Source: Bradyrhizobium sp. 200
GTDB taxonomy: Bacteria; Pseudomonadota; Alphaproteobacteria; Rhizobiales; Xanthobacteraceae
Reading direction: 5' to 3'
DNA: 64,000 nucleotides
Assembly: GCF_023100945.1 (NCBI RefSeq)
Contig: NZ_CP064689.1
Span: 3,826,001-3,890,000, forward strand
Position 1 is the stretch's first letter. Every line of letters begins with the position of its first letter. The notes beneath the pieces were generated by a model. The model saw only the letters and a program-made list of their open reading frames with translations, was not told the DNA's origin and did not search any database. Shown in pieces: positions 1 to 10,908 of this stretch. The position numbers and the translations under genes were made by a program.

Positions 1-1014
1 ATGGTCGCGCAGAGCGTCCTGCTGCTCGTCGTGCTCCTGATCGCGATCGCCTACATCCTGCTCGCCGACCGCAAGATCTGGGCGGCGGTGCAGATCCGCC
101 GCGGCCCCAACGTCGTCGGCCCCTGGGGTCTGCTGCAATCCTTCGCGGACCTCCTGAAGTTCGTGCTGAAGGAACCGGTCATCCCTTCCGGCTCCAACAA
201 GGGCGTGTTCCTGCTGGCGCCGCTGGTGTCCTGCGTGCTGGCGCTGGCCGCCTGGGCCGTGATCCCGATGGATCTCGGCTGGGTGATCTCGGACATCAAT
301 GTCGGCGTGCTCTATATCTTCGCGATCTCGTCGCTGTCGATCTACGGCATCATCATGGCCGGCTGGTCGTCGAACTCGAAATATCCGTTTCTGGCCGCGC
401 TTCGCTCCGCCGCGCAGATGGTGTCCTACGAAGTCTCGATCGGCTTCGTCATCATCACGGTCTTGCTGTGCGCCGGCTCGCTCAATCTCTCGGCCGTGGT
501 GGAGGCGCAGAATACCCGTGGCTTCGCCAGCCTGATCGGCCTGCCGCAGCTCACCATCCTGAACTGGTATGTCTGGCCGCTGTTCCCGATGTTCGTCGTG
601 TTCTACGTCTCGGCGCTGGCGGAGACCAACCGGCCGCCGTTCGACCTGGTGGAAGCGGAATCCGAGCTGGTCGCGGGCTTCATGACCGAATACGGCTCAA
701 CGCCGTATCTGCTGTTCATGCTCGGCGAATATGTCGCAATCACCACGATGTGCGCGCTGGCGACGATCCTGTTCCTCGGCGGCTGGCTGCCGCCGGTGGA
801 CCTGCCGCCATTCAACTGGATCCCCGGCGTGATCTGGTTCGCGCTGAAAGTGTTCTTCATGTTCTTCATGTTCGCGATGGCGAAGGCGATCGTGCCGCGC
901 TACCGCTACGATCAACTGATGCGGCTCGGCTGGAAGGTATTCCTGCCGCTGTCGCTGGCGATGGTGGTGATTGTGGCCGGCGTGCTGCAGTTCACCGGCA
1001 TCGCGCCGAAGTGA
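1..1014 (+). CDS. nuoH: NADH-quinone oxidoreductase subunit H (5' end outside window)
   Basis: Membrane subunit of respiratory complex I that helps form the quinone-binding site and couples it to proton translocation. The visible 337 residues contain about eight hydrophobic segments and the conserved acidic loop around residues 205-230 ([19 protein letters not shown]), a hallmark of NuoH. The window begins exactly on an in-frame ATG, but homologues start some 15-20 residues earlier with another hydrophobic stretch, so the true start is probably upstream and this entry partial. First of seven consecutive nuo genes (H-I-J-K-L-M-N), with only 7 bases to nuoI, so clearly one transcript. Confidence 0.95.
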   Translation: MVAQSVLLLVVLLIAIAYILLADRKIWAAVQIRRGPNVVGPWGLLQSFADLLKFVLKEPVIPSGSNKGVFLLAPLVSCVLALAAWAVIPMDLGWVISDINVGVLYIFAISSLSIYGIIMAGWSSNSKYPFLAALRSAAQMVSYEVSIGFVIITVLLCAGSLNLSAVVEAQNTRGFASLIGLPQLTILNWYVWPLFPMFVVFYVSALAETNRPPFDLVEAESELVAGFMTEYGSTPYLLFMLGEYVAITTMCALATILFLGGWLPPVDLPPFNWIPGVIWFALKVFFMFFMFAMAKAIVPRYRYDQLMRLGWKVFLPLSLAMVVIVAGVLQFTGIAPK

Positions 1015-1021
1015 GGCCGTC

Positions 1022-1516
1022 ATGAGTGTCAACGTCAACGCAACCGCCCGGGCGCTTCTCTTGAGCGAATTCGTATCGGCGTTCTTTCTCGCCATGCGCT
1101 ATTTCTTCAAGCCGAAGCCGACGCTGAACTATCCGTTCGAGAAGGGGGCGATCTCGCCGCGCTTCCGTGGCGAGCATGCGCTGCGCCGCTATCCGAACGG
1201 CGAGGAACGCTGCATCGCCTGCAAGCTTTGCGAGGCGATCTGCCCGGCGCAGGCGATCACGATCGAGGCCGGTCCGCGCCGCAACGACGGCACCCGCCGC
1301 ACCGTGCGCTACGACATCGACATGGTGAAATGCATCTATTGCGGCCTGTGCCAGGAAGCCTGCCCGGTCGATGCCATCGTCGAGGGACCGAATTTCGAAT
1401 TCGCGACCGAGACCCGCGAGGAACTCTATTATGACAAGGCGAAGCTGCTCGCCAATGGCGACCGCTGGGAGCGCGAGATTGCGAAAGCAATTGAACTCGA
1501 CGCGCCGTACCGGTGA
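1022..1516 (+). CDS. nuoI: NADH-quinone oxidoreductase subunit I
   Basis: Peripheral-arm complex I subunit, 164 aa, carrying the two 4Fe-4S clusters (N6a/N6b) that pass electrons toward the quinone site. Both ferredoxin motifs are visible: [12 protein letters not shown] from about residue 64 and [12 protein letters not shown] from about residue 104. The frame is open upstream into nuoH, but the ATG at 1022, seven bases after the nuoH stop, gives the family-typical N terminus ([14 protein letters not shown]). Length is normal for the alphaproteobacterial protein. Confidence 0.96.
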   Translation: MSVNVNATARALLLSEFVSAFFLAMRYFFKPKPTLNYPFEKGAISPRFRGEHALRRYPNGEERCIACKLCEAICPAQAITIEAGPRRNDGTRRTVRYDIDMVKCIYCGLCQEACPVDAIVEGPNFEFATETREELYYDKAKLLANGDRWEREIAKAIELDAPYR

Positions 1517-1525
1517 GGTGAGGGC

Positions 1526-2164
1526 ATGATCCTTCCCGCGCTGTTCTTCTATCTGTTTGCCGGCGTCTGCGTGGCGTCGGCGGTGATGGTGATTGTCTCG
1601 CGCAATCCCGTGCACTCCGTGCTGTATCTGATCCTGGCCTTCGTCAACGCCTCCGGCCTGTTCGTGCTGATGGGCGCCGAGTTCCTCGGCATGATGCTGA
1701 TCGTGGTCTATGTCGGCGCGGTCGCGGTGCTGTTCCTGTTCGTGATCATGATGCTCGACGTCGACTTCACCGAGCTGCGCGAGGGTTTTCTGGAATATCT
1801 GCCGATCGGCCTCGTGATCGGCGGTATCTTCCTCGCGGAGCTGCTGCTGGTCGTTGGTGGCTGGGTCATGAATCCCGGCACCGCCAAGCAGATCACGGCG
1901 GCGATCCCGACCAATGTCAGCAACACCGAGGCGCTCGGGCTGGTGCTCTATACGAAGTACATCCACTACTTCCAGATCGCCGGCATGGTGCTGCTGGTCG
2001 CGATGATCGGCGCCATCGTGTTGACGCTGCGCCACAAGGCCAAGGTCAAGCGGCAGGACATCAACGTGCAGAACGCGCGGACGCCGGAGCTCGCAATGGC
2101 CGTGCGCCAGGTGGCGTCAGGGCAGGGGCTGCAGGATACGGATGCGGCGGAGTGGGTGAAATGA
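1526..2164 (+). CDS. nuoJ: NADH-quinone oxidoreductase subunit J
   Basis: Membrane subunit of complex I, 212 aa, with about five transmembrane helices and the conserved region around residues 50-75 ([20 protein letters not shown]) that includes the pi-bulge helix important for conformational coupling. The start follows a GGTGAGG ribosome-binding site just after nuoI. Its stop overlaps the start of nuoK (ATGA), indicating translational coupling. The C-terminal roughly 40 residues are polar and less conserved, as is common in this family. Confidence 0.95.
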   Translation: MILPALFFYLFAGVCVASAVMVIVSRNPVHSVLYLILAFVNASGLFVLMGAEFLGMMLIVVYVGAVAVLFLFVIMMLDVDFTELREGFLEYLPIGLVIGGIFLAELLLVVGGWVMNPGTAKQITAAIPTNVSNTEALGLVLYTKYIHYFQIAGMVLLVAMIGAIVLTLRHKAKVKRQDINVQNARTPELAMAVRQVASGQGLQDTDAAEWVK

Positions 2165-2469
2165 CGATCGGTCTGGGGCACTATCTCGCCGTCGGCGCCA
2201 TCCTGTTCACGCTCGGGATCCTCGGCATCTTCCTGAACCGCAAGAACATCATTGTCATCCTGATGTCGATCGAGCTGATCCTGCTCGCGGTCAACATCAA
2301 CCTGGTGGCGTTCTCGACCTTCCTCGGCGACATCGTCGGCCAGGTGTTTGCGCTCTTGGTGCTGACGGTTGCCGCGGCGGAGGCGGCGATCGGTCTGGCC
2401 GTGCTCGTGGTCTATTTCCGCAACCGCGGTTCGATTGCGGTTGAAGACGTCAATCTGATGAAGGGCTAA
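2161..2469 (+). CDS. nuoK: NADH-quinone oxidoreductase subunit K
   Basis: Small antiporter-like membrane subunit of complex I, 102 aa, with three hydrophobic helices and the conserved membrane glutamates (in [17 protein letters not shown] and in the [10 protein letters not shown] helix) used in proton transfer. An in-frame GTG lies at 2152, but the ATG at 2161 overlaps the nuoJ stop codon as ATGA and yields the usual length, so it is chosen. Ten bases separate it from nuoL. Confidence 0.95.
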   Translation: MTIGLGHYLAVGAILFTLGILGIFLNRKNIIVILMSIELILLAVNINLVAFSTFLGDIVGQVFALLVLTVAAAEAAIGLAVLVVYFRNRGSIAVEDVNLMKG

Positions 2470-2479
2470 GGGCTCAGCT

Positions 2480-4552
2480 ATGGTTCAGGCAATTGTCTTT
2501 CTGCCGCTGCTGGGCGCCATTCTGGCCGGCCTGATCGCGATCTATGGGGCGCATGCGCGCAATCCCAGCGGCGATGAGGTCAAGCATCACGACCACGGCC
2601 ATCACGATCAAGGCCATGGCGATCACGCGCACGCCGCCGAGGCCCATGACGACCATGGCCACGACGATCATCATGTCTCCGAGCCGCCGGCTCAGGGTTC
2701 GCGCGCGGCCGAACTGATTACGACAGGACTTCTATTCGTATCCGCCGCACTGTCCTGGGTGACGCTGGTCGATGTCGGCTTCATGCACCACGATGCGCGG
2801 ATCGCGCTGTTCCCCTGGATCAATTCCGGGGATCTGCAGGTGGCGTGGGCGTTGCGCGTCGATACGCTGACCGCCGTGATGCTGGTGGTGGTGAACACCG
2901 TCTCGTCGCTCGTGCACCTCTACTCCATCGGCTACATGGACGAGGACCCGCACCGGCCGCGCTTCTTCGCCTATTTGTCGCTGTTCACCTTCGCGATGCT
3001 GATGCTGGTGACCGCCGACAATCTGGTCCAGCTCTTCTTCGGCTGGGAAGGCGTCGGTCTCGCCAGCTACCTCCTGATCGGCTTCTGGTACCAGAAGCCG
3101 TCGGCGAATGCGGCGGCGATCAAGGCGTTCGTGGTCAACCGCGTCGGCGATTTCGGCTTCGCGCTCGGCATCTTCGCCATCTTCATGCTGCTCAAGAGCA
3201 CCGATTTCGAGACGATTTTTGCGGGTGCTCCCGGGCTTGCCGGGAAGACCATCGACTTCTTCGGCTGGCATGCCGATGCGCTGACGCTGACCTGCCTGTT
3301 GCTGTTCATGGGCGCGATGGGTAAATCGGCCCAGTTCCTGCTGCACACCTGGTTGCCGGACGCGATGGAAGGCCCGACGCCGGTCTCCGCGCTGATCCAC
3401 GCCGCGACCATGGTGACGGCGGGCGTGTTCATGGTGGCGCGGCTGTCGCCGCTGTTCGAGCTCGCGCCGAATGCGCAGGCTGTCGTCATGTTCTTCGGTG
3501 CGACGACAGCGTTCTTTGCCGCGACCGTCGGCCTCGTGCAGAACGACATCAAGCGCATCGTCGCCTATTCGACCTGTTCGCAGCTCGGCTACATGTTCGT
3601 GGCGATGGGGGCGGGGGCCTATTCGGTCGGCATGTTCCACCTGTTCACGCACGCCTTCTTCAAGGCGCTGCTGTTTTTGGGTTCCGGCTCGGTGATCTAC
3701 GCGATGCACCACGAGCAGGACATCCGCAACATGGGCGGGCTGTGGCGCAAGATCCCCTACACGTACAGCGTGATGCTGATCGGCACATTGGCGCTGACCG
3801 GCTTCCCGCTCACGGCCGGCTATTTCTCCAAGGACGCCATCATCGAGTCCGCCTATGTCGCGCACAATCCGTTCGCGTATTACGGCTTCGCGATGACGGT
3901 GGTCGCGGCCGGTCTGACCTCGTTCTATTCGTGGCGCCTGATCTTCAAGACGTTCCACGGCGAGCCGCACGACCAGCACCATTACGAGGCGGCCCATGAA
4001 GCGCCGATGTGGATGCTGGTCCCGATCGGGGTCCTCGCCGCAGGCTCCATCCTGGCCGGCTTCCCGTTCAAGGAAGTATTCGCGGGCCATGGCGTGGAAG
4101 AGTTCTTCCGCGAGTCGCTGAAGATGCATCCGCACATCATCGACGAGATGCACCACATTCCGTGGGCGATTGCGTTCCTGCCGACGGCCATGATGGTCGT
4201 AGGCTTCCTGGTGTCATTGATGTTCTACATCCGTCGGCCGTATTTGCCGGTCGAACTCGCTAACCAGCACCAGATGCTCTACCAGTTCCTGCTCAACAAA
4301 TGGTATTTCGACGAGCTCTATGAGATCATCTTCGTCCGCCCGGCGAAGTGGCTCGGCCGCTTTCTCTGGAAAAAGGGCGACGGCTTCGTCATCGACGGCT
4401 TCGGCCCGGATGGCGTTTCGGCGCGCGTGCTCGATGTCACCCGCAACGTGGTGAAGATCCAGACCGGCTACCTCTATCACTATGCCTTTGCGATGCTGAT
4501 CGGGGTCGCCGGGCTGATCACCTGGTTCATGTTCGGCTTGGGGGCCCAGTGA
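2480..4552 (+). CDS. nuoL: NADH-quinone oxidoreductase subunit L, with His-rich insertion
   Basis: Largest antiporter-like proton-pumping subunit of complex I, 690 aa (about 75 longer than the E. coli protein). The core Proton_antipo domains are clear (for example [18 protein letters not shown] and [27 protein letters not shown]). The C-terminal region would form the long lateral helix. Unusual is a polar stretch at residues 36-65 with 13 histidines among Asp/Gly/Ala, placed between the first two hydrophobic helices. Base composition there is like the rest of the gene. The stop overlaps nuoM by one base. Confidence 0.95.
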   Translation: MVQAIVFLPLLGAILAGLIAIYGAHARNPSGDEVKHHDHGHHDQGHGDHAHAAEAHDDHGHDDHHVSEPPAQGSRAAELITTGLLFVSAALSWVTLVDVGFMHHDARIALFPWINSGDLQVAWALRVDTLTAVMLVVVNTVSSLVHLYSIGYMDEDPHRPRFFAYLSLFTFAMLMLVTADNLVQLFFGWEGVGLASYLLIGFWYQKPSANAAAIKAFVVNRVGDFGFALGIFAIFMLLKSTDFETIFAGAPGLAGKTIDFFGWHADALTLTCLLLFMGAMGKSAQFLLHTWLPDAMEGPTPVSALIHAATMVTAGVFMVARLSPLFELAPNAQAVVMFFGATTAFFAATVGLVQNDIKRIVAYSTCSQLGYMFVAMGAGAYSVGMFHLFTHAFFKALLFLGSGSVIYAMHHEQDIRNMGGLWRKIPYTYSVMLIGTLALTGFPLTAGYFSKDAIIESAYVAHNPFAYYGFAMTVVAAGLTSFYSWRLIFKTFHGEPHDQHHYEAAHEAPMWMLVPIGVLAAGSILAGFPFKEVFAGHGVEEFFRESLKMHPHIIDEMHHIPWAIAFLPTAMMVVGFLVSLMFYIRRPYLPVELANQHQMLYQFLLNKWYFDELYEIIFVRPAKWLGRFLWKKGDGFVIDGFGPDGVSARVLDVTRNVVKIQTGYLYHYAFAMLIGVAGLITWFMFGLGAQ

Positions 4553-6063
4553 TGACAACCTGGCCGATTCTTTCCGTCGTCACCTTCCTGCCGGTCATCG
4601 GCGCGCTGGCGATCTATCTCACCCGCGGCGATGATGAGGCTGCGCAGCGCAACGCGCGCTGGATCGCGCTGTGGACTACGCTGGTCACTTTTGTGGTGTC
4701 GCTGATCCTGGTCTGGCGCTTCGACGCCGCCAATCCGGATTTCCAGTTCATCGAAAAGGCGAACTGGCTTGCCAGCGGCATCACCTACCACATGGGTGTC
4801 GATGGCATCTCGCTCCCGTTCGTGATCCTGACCACCGCCTTGATGCCGTTCTGCATCGTCGCGAGCTGGAAATCGATCACGGTGCGCGTGCGCGAATACA
4901 TGATGGCGTTCCTGCTGCTGGAAACGCTGATGGTCGGCACCTTCTCGGCGCTCGACCTCGTGCTGTTCTATCTGTTCTTCGAAGGCGGCCTGATCCCGAT
5001 GTTCCTGATCATCGGCGTCTGGGGCGGCCCGCGCCGGGTCTACGCGTCGTTCAAGTTCTTCCTCTACACGCTGCTCGGCTCGGTCCTGATGCTGCTCGCG
5101 ATCATGGCGCTGTACTGGAATGCCGGCACCACCGACATCCCGACCTTGATGCAAACCGCCGTGCCGCGCTCGTTGCAGACCTGGGCGTGGCTGGCGTTCT
5201 TTGCGTCCTTCGCCGTGAAGATGCCGATGTGGCCGGTGCACACCTGGTTGCCGGACGCGCACGTCGAGGCGCCGACCGCGGGCTCGGTGATCCTGGCCGC
5301 GATCCTCTTGAAGATGGGCGGCTACGGCTTCCTGCGCTTCTCGCTGCCGATGTTCCCGCTGGCGTCGCAGGATTTCGCGCCGCTGGTGTTCTCGCTGTCG
5401 GTGATCGCCATCGTCTACACCTCGCTGGTGGCGCTGATGCAGGAGGACATCAAGAAGCTGATCGCCTATTCGTCGGTGGCCCATATGGGCTTCGTCACCA
5501 TGGGCATCTTCGCTGCGACCACGCAGGGCGTGGCCGGCGGCGTGTTCCAGATGGTGTCGCACGGCATCGTCTCCGGCGCGCTGTTCCTGTGCGTCGGCAT
5601 CGTCTATGACCGCATGCATACCCGCGAGATCGCGGCCTATGGCGGCCTCGTCAACCGGATGCCGCTCTATGCGCTGGTGTTCATGGTCTTCACCATGGCC
5701 AATGTCGGGCTGCCCGGCACTAGCGGCTTCGTCGGCGAGTTCATGACGCTGCTCGGCACCTTCAAGGTCTCGATCCCGACCGCGACCTTTGCCACGCTCG
5801 GCGTGATCCTGTCGGCCGGCTATGCGCTGTGGCTCTATCGCAAGGTGGTGTTCGGCGCGCTGACAAAGCCGTCGCTCGCCAGCATCAAGGATCTGACGTT
5901 GCGCGAAAGCCTGACGCTGTTCCCGCTGGTCGCGCTCACCATCCTGTTCGGCGTCTATCCGAAGCCGGTGCTCGACATGTCGGCGGCCTCGGTTCAGCAA
6001 CTCGTCAACAATTACAATGCCGCCGTGACTGCCGTGAAGGCAGCCACGCTGGTCGTCCAATAA
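4552..6063 (+). CDS. nuoM: NADH-quinone oxidoreductase subunit M
   Basis: Antiporter-like proton-pumping subunit of complex I, 503 aa, about 14 transmembrane helices. Conserved motifs include [20 protein letters not shown], with the key membrane glutamate, and [20 protein letters not shown]. The frame is open far upstream inside nuoL, but the ATG at 4552 shares its A with the nuoL stop (TGATG) and gives the normal N terminus [15 protein letters not shown] 67-bp gap containing a palindromic repeat separates it from nuoN. Confidence 0.96.
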   Translation: MTTWPILSVVTFLPVIGALAIYLTRGDDEAAQRNARWIALWTTLVTFVVSLILVWRFDAANPDFQFIEKANWLASGITYHMGVDGISLPFVILTTALMPFCIVASWKSITVRVREYMMAFLLLETLMVGTFSALDLVLFYLFFEGGLIPMFLIIGVWGGPRRVYASFKFFLYTLLGSVLMLLAIMALYWNAGTTDIPTLMQTAVPRSLQTWAWLAFFASFAVKMPMWPVHTWLPDAHVEAPTAGSVILAAILLKMGGYGFLRFSLPMFPLASQDFAPLVFSLSVIAIVYTSLVALMQEDIKKLIAYSSVAHMGFVTMGIFAATTQGVAGGVFQMVSHGIVSGALFLCVGIVYDRMHTREIAAYGGLVNRMPLYALVFMVFTMANVGLPGTSGFVGEFMTLLGTFKVSIPTATFATLGVILSAGYALWLYRKVVFGALTKPSLASIKDLTLRESLTLFPLVALTILFGVYPKPVLDMSAASVQQLVNNYNAAVTAVKAATLVVQ

Positions 6064-6067
6064 TGTG

Positions 6068-6111
6068 GCGTTTTCACGCGAAGTGGAATCCGGTTCGCAT
6101 GACGAAAACGC
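6068..6111 (+). repeat. Intergenic palindromic element between nuoM and nuoN
   Basis: A 44-bp sequence bounded by the perfect inverted repeat GCGTTTTC / GAAAACGC, with a second internal inverted pair (GCGAA / TTCGC). A degenerate relative with the same layout lies between bamA and lpxD (about 52492-52535) and a partial one before 10186. I recall similar short palindromes as recurrent intergenic repeats in Bradyrhizobium; family membership is from memory, not a search. Here it sits inside an operon without interrupting any gene. Confidence 0.65.
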
Positions 6112-6130
6112 GTCAAGGAAATAAAGCGCC

Positions 6131-7567
6131 ATGAGCTTTTCCAGTGCAGGTTATGAGTTGCTGCCGGTGCTGCCGGAGCTGGTGCTCGCCGTCGGCGCCA
6201 TGGCGCTGTTGATGCTGGGCGCCTATCGCGGCGAGGGGACGACCAGGCTGGTCACCACGCTTGCGGTGGTGCTGCTGGTCGTCACCGGCGCGCTGGAGCT
6301 GATGCTGCCGGCCGGCAAGCTCGTGACCTTCGGCGGCAGCTTCATCGTCGACGACTTTGCACGTTTCCTGAAGGTCCTGGCGATCATCGGCTCGGCGGTG
6401 ACGCTGATCCTGTCGATGGAGTTCCTATCCGATCCGTCGCGGCGCATTTTCGAATATGCGATCCTGGTGCTGCTCTCCACGCTCGGCATGATGGTGCTGA
6501 TCTCGGCCGCTGACCTGATCATGCTCTATCTCGGGCTCGAGCTGATGAGCCTCGCGCTCTACGTGGTCGCTGCCTCTAACCGCGACAACGCCAAGTCCAC
6601 CGAGGCCGGCCTGAAGTATTTTGTGCTGGGCGCGCTGTCGTCCGGCATGCTGCTCTACGGCGCCTCGCTGATCTACGGTTTCACCGGCACGGTCGAGTTT
6701 GCCGGCATTGCGGCGGCGGTGAAGACCGGCAGCGTCGGCATCGTGTTCGGCCTCGTATTCCTGCTGGCCGGGCTTTGCTTCAAGGTGTCCGCGGTGCCGT
6801 TCCATATGTGGACGCCCGACGTCTATGAAGGCGCGCCGACGCCGGTCACGGCGTTCTTTGCTTCGGCGCCGAAGGTCGCTGCACTTGCGGTGTTCACCCG
6901 CGTGACATTGACGGCTTTCCCCGGGATCGTCCCGCAGTGGCAGCAGATACTCGTGTTCGTCGCCATCGCCTCAATGGCGCTGGGCTCGTTCGCCGCCATC
7001 GGACAGAGGAACATCAAGCGCCTGATGGCGTATTCGTCGATCGGCCATATGGGCTTTGCGCTGGTCGGGCTTGCGTCGGGCACGGTGGAAGGCGCGCAGG
7101 GCGTGCTGGTCTACATCGCGATCTATGTCGCGATGACGCTCGGCACCTTCGCGGTCATCCTTTCCATGAAGCGCGACGGCCAGCCGATGGAGCAGATCAG
7201 CGATTTCGCAGGCCTGTCGCGCACCAATCCGATGCTGGCCTTCTTCTTCGCCATGCTGCTGTTCTCGCTGGCCGGCATTCCGCCGCTCGCGGGCTTCTTC
7301 GCCAAATGGTACGTCTTCGTGGCCGCGATCAAGGCGGGCCTGTTCACGCTCGCCGTCATCGGCGTGCTCACCAGCGTCGTGGGCGCGTTCTACTATCTCA
7401 CCATCATCAAGCTGATGTATTTCGACGAGCCGGCCGGCCAGATCGAACCGATGCGCATCGAATTGCGTACGGTGCTGGCGGTCGCCGGCATCTTCAACAT
7501 CTTCTTCTTCGTCTATCCGGGGCCGCTGGTCAGTGTCGCCACGGCCGCGGCGAAGTCACTATTTTAG
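6131..7567 (+). CDS. nuoN: NADH-quinone oxidoreductase subunit N
   Basis: Third antiporter-like membrane subunit of complex I, 478 aa, with about 14 helices and the Proton_antipo_M signature ([37 protein letters not shown]). It closes the nuo operon. No strong intrinsic terminator follows; instead birA starts 39 bases downstream, so readthrough into birA and rnj is likely. A degenerate GCATGA/TCATGC palindrome lies at about 7570-7594 in that gap. Confidence 0.96.
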   Translation: MSFSSAGYELLPVLPELVLAVGAMALLMLGAYRGEGTTRLVTTLAVVLLVVTGALELMLPAGKLVTFGGSFIVDDFARFLKVLAIIGSAVTLILSMEFLSDPSRRIFEYAILVLLSTLGMMVLISAADLIMLYLGLELMSLALYVVAASNRDNAKSTEAGLKYFVLGALSSGMLLYGASLIYGFTGTVEFAGIAAAVKTGSVGIVFGLVFLLAGLCFKVSAVPFHMWTPDVYEGAPTPVTAFFASAPKVAALAVFTRVTLTAFPGIVPQWQQILVFVAIASMALGSFAAIGQRNIKRLMAYSSIGHMGFALVGLASGTVEGAQGVLVYIAIYVAMTLGTFAVILSMKRDGQPMEQISDFAGLSRTNPMLAFFFAMLLFSLAGIPPLAGFFAKWYVFVAAIKAGLFTLAVIGVLTSVVGAFYYLTIIKLMYFDEPAGQIEPMRIELRTVLAVAGIFNIFFFVYPGPLVSVATAAAKSLF

Positions 7568-7606
7568 CCGCATGACCCCGCAGAGGATCATGCGCAGAAA
7601 TTGGAA

Positions 7607-8413
7607 ATGACCTTCTCGCTCGGTCTCAAAGCCACATCGGCGGGCTACCGCCTTGCCGCCTTCGACCAGGTCGGGTCGACCAATGTCGAGGCGATGGCGC
7701 GGGCGCGTGACGGTGACGGCGGATCGATATGGTTCGTCACTTCGGAGCAGACGGCGGGACGGGGGCGGCGTCAGCGGGCCTGGATTGCGCCGCGCGGCAA
7801 TCTCGCCAGTAGCGTGCTCGAGGTCCTTGAGGTTGCGCCTGCGACGGCTGCGACCTTGGGGTTCGCCGCGGGATTGGCGACCGCGGCCGCGCTGCAAAAG
7901 GTCAGTGTTGAAGCTGCGTTGCGCGCGGGATCGCAGGGCCTCAAATACGATCTCAAATGGCCAAATGATGTTCTCGTCGGAGGCAAGAAGCTGGTCGGGA
8001 TATCGCTGGATGCCGAAGCCGTGAGTAATCATTTGGCCGTTGTCGTCGGCATTGGCACTAACGTTGTAGGCGCGCCGGAGGGAACGCCTACGCCGGCGAT
8101 TTCGCTTGCCGCACTCGGCGTACAGATTGGCGCCGAAGAGCTGTTCTCGTCACTGTCGGACAGTTGGGTCGAATTTCTTGGTATCTGGGACAACGGCCGC
8201 GGCTTTGGTGAAATCCGAAGGCGCTGGCTCGATTGTGCGGCAGGGCTTGGGCAGGCGGTTGCGATAAAGTCCGCGGCCTCGACGATCGAAGGTACGTTCG
8301 ACACCATCGATGAGCGCGGCTGCATGATCGTCCGCACCACAGCCGGCCAATTGGTGCCGATCACGGCGGGCGACGTCTATTTCGGCGCGGCAGCGTCGGT
8401 GGGAGCGGCCTGA
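7607..8413 (+). CDS. birA: Biotin--[acetyl-CoA-carboxylase] ligase
   Basis: Attaches biotin to the carboxyl-carrier protein of acetyl-CoA carboxylase and other biotin enzymes, via biotinyl-AMP. 268 aa with the BPL_LplA catalytic core: GSTN near residue 25, the biotin/AMP-binding loop TAGRGRRQRAW, and KWPNDVLVGGKKLVGI. A short C-terminal BPL domain follows. There is no N-terminal helix-turn-helix, so it is a monofunctional ligase rather than a repressor. ATG 7607 is used; an in-frame TTG lies two codons upstream at 7601. Its stop overlaps the rnj start (TGATG). Confidence 0.93.
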   Translation: MTFSLGLKATSAGYRLAAFDQVGSTNVEAMARARDGDGGSIWFVTSEQTAGRGRRQRAWIAPRGNLASSVLEVLEVAPATAATLGFAAGLATAAALQKVSVEAALRAGSQGLKYDLKWPNDVLVGGKKLVGISLDAEAVSNHLAVVVGIGTNVVGAPEGTPTPAISLAALGVQIGAEELFSSLSDSWVEFLGIWDNGRGFGEIRRRWLDCAAGLGQAVAIKSAASTIEGTFDTIDERGCMIVRTTAGQLVPITAGDVYFGAAASVGAA

Positions 8414-10083
8414 TGGCGCGGCCGGATGAACTGACCTTTGCGCCGCTCGGCGGCGTCGGCGAGATCGGCATGAACCTGTCGATCTACGGCCTCGGCAACC
8501 GCCACCAGCGGTCTTGGCTCGCGGTCGATCTCGGCGTCTCCTTTGGCGACGAGGAGCACCTGCCGGGCATCGACCTGATCATGCCTGACATCCGCTTTTT
8601 GGAAAAAGAGCGCAACAACCTCATGGGCCTGGTGCTGACGCACGCCCATGAGGATCATTTCGGCGCCATCATCGATCTATGGCCGAAGCTGCAATGCAAG
8701 GTCTATGCGACCAAGTTCAGCGCCGCGCTTTTCGAGGCCAAATGCGCCGCCGAGCGCAATCCGCCAAAGATCCCGGTGACGGTGGTGCCATCGGGTGGCC
8801 GTGTCGAACTTGGGCCGTTCACCGTCGAATTCATCCCGGTCGCGCATTCGATTCCCGAGTCGCATGCGCTCGCGATCCACACTGCCGCCGGCACCGTGCT
8901 GCACACCGGCGACTGGAAGATCGATCCGACGCCGATCATCGGCCTGCCGACCGACGAGCGGCGCCTGCGCGAACTCGGCGATGCCGGCGTGCTGGCGCTG
9001 GTCGGCGATTCCACCAATGCGGTGCGGGACGGGCGCTCGCCCTCGGAGACCGAGGTCGCCGCCACCATCACCAAGCTGGTCAAGGCGGCCAAGGGCCGGG
9101 TCGCCGTCACCACGTTCGCCTCCAACGTCGCTCGCCTGAAGGCGGTGGCGGATGCCGCCAAGGCCGCCGATCGCGAGGTGGTCGTGGTCGGCCGCGCCAT
9201 GGAGCGCGTGGTGCAGGTCGCCCGCGAGACCGGCTATCTCGATGGCGTGCAGAATTTCCGCGGCGCCGATTACTATGGGCATTTCCCGCCGGACAAGGTG
9301 CTGGCGCTGTGCACCGGCAGCCAGGGCGAGCCGCGCGCGGCGCTCGCCAGGATCGCCAACAACGACCATCCGCAGGTGACGCTGAACAAGGGCGACAGCG
9401 TGATCTTTTCCTCGCGCACCATCCCCGGCAACGAGAAGGCGGTCGGCGCCATCATCAACGGGCTGGTGGTGCAGGGTATCGAGGTCATCACCGACCGCAC
9501 CGATCTCGTCCACGTCTCCGGCCATCCGCGCCGCGACGAGCTGCGCGACATGATCTCATGGGTGCGCCCGCAGATCCTGATCCCCGTCCATGGCGAGGCG
9601 CTGCATCTATCGGAGCACGCCAAGCTGGCGCGCGCCGCCGGCGTTCCGAAGGTGCTGACCTGTCGCAACGGCGATCTGGTCAAGCTTGGACCCGGCGACC
9701 CCGGCATCATCGACGAACTGCCGTCGGGGCGGCTCTACAAGGACGGCGCGATCCTGGAAGATTCAAAATCCCGAGCCGTGGTGGAGCGGCGGCGGATGGG
9801 GTTTGCCGGCTGCGCCTTTGTCGCGATCGCCATGACCGACAAGGGCGAGCTGGCCGACGATCCCGAGGTTGATCTCGTCGGCATCCCCGAGAAGAATGCG
9901 GCCGGCGAGGTGATCGACGAAATCGTGTTCGATACCGTGGTGTCGACGGTGGAAAGCCTGCCGCGGGCGCGGCGGCGCGATCCGGACGCCACGGCAGAAT
10001 CGGTGCGCCGCGCGGTGCGGGCGGTCATCAGCGAGCAATGGGGCAAGAAGCCGATTTGTCTCGTTCATGTGCTGACGGTTTGA
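8413..10083 (+). CDS. rnj: Ribonuclease J
   Basis: Metallo-beta-lactamase/beta-CASP RNase of 556 aa with 5'-exonuclease and endonuclease activity, acting in rRNA maturation and mRNA decay. The metal-binding motif HAHEDH lies at about residues 77-82, and further ligands appear in VAHSIPESHA and GDS. The beta-CASP segment and the terminal HGEALHL motif are present. The start overlaps the birA stop by one base. The nuoN-birA-rnj order is familiar in alphaproteobacteria, supporting one long transcript. Confidence 0.94.
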   Translation: MARPDELTFAPLGGVGEIGMNLSIYGLGNRHQRSWLAVDLGVSFGDEEHLPGIDLIMPDIRFLEKERNNLMGLVLTHAHEDHFGAIIDLWPKLQCKVYATKFSAALFEAKCAAERNPPKIPVTVVPSGGRVELGPFTVEFIPVAHSIPESHALAIHTAAGTVLHTGDWKIDPTPIIGLPTDERRLRELGDAGVLALVGDSTNAVRDGRSPSETEVAATITKLVKAAKGRVAVTTFASNVARLKAVADAAKAADREVVVVGRAMERVVQVARETGYLDGVQNFRGADYYGHFPPDKVLALCTGSQGEPRAALARIANNDHPQVTLNKGDSVIFSSRTIPGNEKAVGAIINGLVVQGIEVITDRTDLVHVSGHPRRDELRDMISWVRPQILIPVHGEALHLSEHAKLARAAGVPKVLTCRNGDLVKLGPGDPGIIDELPSGRLYKDGAILEDSKSRAVVERRRMGFAGCAFVAIAMTDKGELADDPEVDLVGIPEKNAAGEVIDEIVFDTVVSTVESLPRARRRDPDATAESVRRAVRAVISEQWGKKPICLVHVLTV

Positions 10084-10185
10084 GGTAGAAAGCGTTTTCG
10101 GAACCGGGCGGACGTGCCGGGAAGACGCGCGATAGCGCTTTCGAGCGAAGTGGGTGAAGCTCTAAAAAGCAGGGAGTGGAGTATC

Positions 10186-10590
10186 ATGCTGGGCCGGCTC
10201 AATCACGTTGCGATCGCGGTCAAGGATGCGGAGAAGGCCGCAAAAATCTATGGCGGCGCGTTCGGCGCTGAAATCTCTGGCGCGGTGCCGCTGCCCGAGC
10301 ACGGCGTCATCACCGTGTTCGTGACGCTGCCCAATACCAAGATCGAGTTCATCCAGCCGCTCGGCGAGGCCTCGCCAATCGCCAAATTCGTCGAGCGCAA
10401 CGCCGACGGCGGCATCCATCACATCTGCTACGACGTGCCCGACATCATCGCCGCGCGCGACAGGCTGATCAGCGAGGGCGCGCGGGTGCTGGGCGACGGC
10501 GTGCCCAAGATCGGCGCCCATGGCAAGCCGGTGCTGTTTTTCCACCCCAAGGACTTTTCCGGCGCGCTCGTCGAAATCGAACAGGCCTAG
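10186..10590 (+). CDS. mce: Methylmalonyl-CoA epimerase
   Basis: Interconverts (R)- and (S)-methylmalonyl-CoA in the propionyl-CoA to succinyl-CoA route. 134 aa, a vicinal oxygen chelate (glyoxalase) fold with two half-motifs: the N-terminal metal-ligand histidine in LNHVAIAVKD and a second in GGIHHICYDV, plus a C-terminal VEIEQ glutamate. The frame is open upstream to 10114, but ATG 10186 has an AGGGAG ribosome-binding site and the usual N terminus. The 100-bp gap after rnj contains fragments of the palindromic repeat seen after nuoM. Confidence 0.92.
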   Translation: MLGRLNHVAIAVKDAEKAAKIYGGAFGAEISGAVPLPEHGVITVFVTLPNTKIEFIQPLGEASPIAKFVERNADGGIHHICYDVPDIIAARDRLISEGARVLGDGVPKIGAHGKPVLFFHPKDFSGALVEIEQA

Positions 10591-10595
10591 AGCCC

Positions 10596-10883
10596 ATGGC
10601 GTACAGCCTTTCAACGGCGCTTGCGATCTACTTCGTGCTCTGGTGGGTCGTGCTGTTCGTGACGCTGCCGTTCGGCGTCCGCAGCCAGCATGAGGACGGC
10701 GAGGGCACCGGACAAGTTACTCCTGGCACCGATCCCGGCGCGCCGGTCATGGCGCGGATGGGCTACAAGCTGCTCTGGACCACGCTGATCTCGGCCGTGG
10801 TCTTCGGCATCGGCATGTGGGCGTATTACCAAGGCTATCTGAACATCGAGCGGCTGTCGAAGCTGATGGGGCTGCCGTTCTGA
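10596..10883 (+). CDS. DUF1467 family small membrane protein
   Basis: 95-aa protein with two hydrophobic helices (about residues 5-27 and 55-78) separated by a polar loop with the conserved PFGVRSQHEDG motif, typical of DUF1467. Function unknown. It starts five bases after the epimerase stop and is probably co-transcribed. This pairing of mce with a DUF1467 gene is, as far as I recall, common in Rhizobiales. Confidence 0.85.
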   Translation: MAYSLSTALAIYFVLWWVVLFVTLPFGVRSQHEDGEGTGQVTPGTDPGAPVMARMGYKLLWTTLISAVVFGIGMWAYYQGYLNIERLSKLMGLPF

Positions 10884-10908
10884 CAATTCGATCTGGCGGG
10901 GGAAAGCA

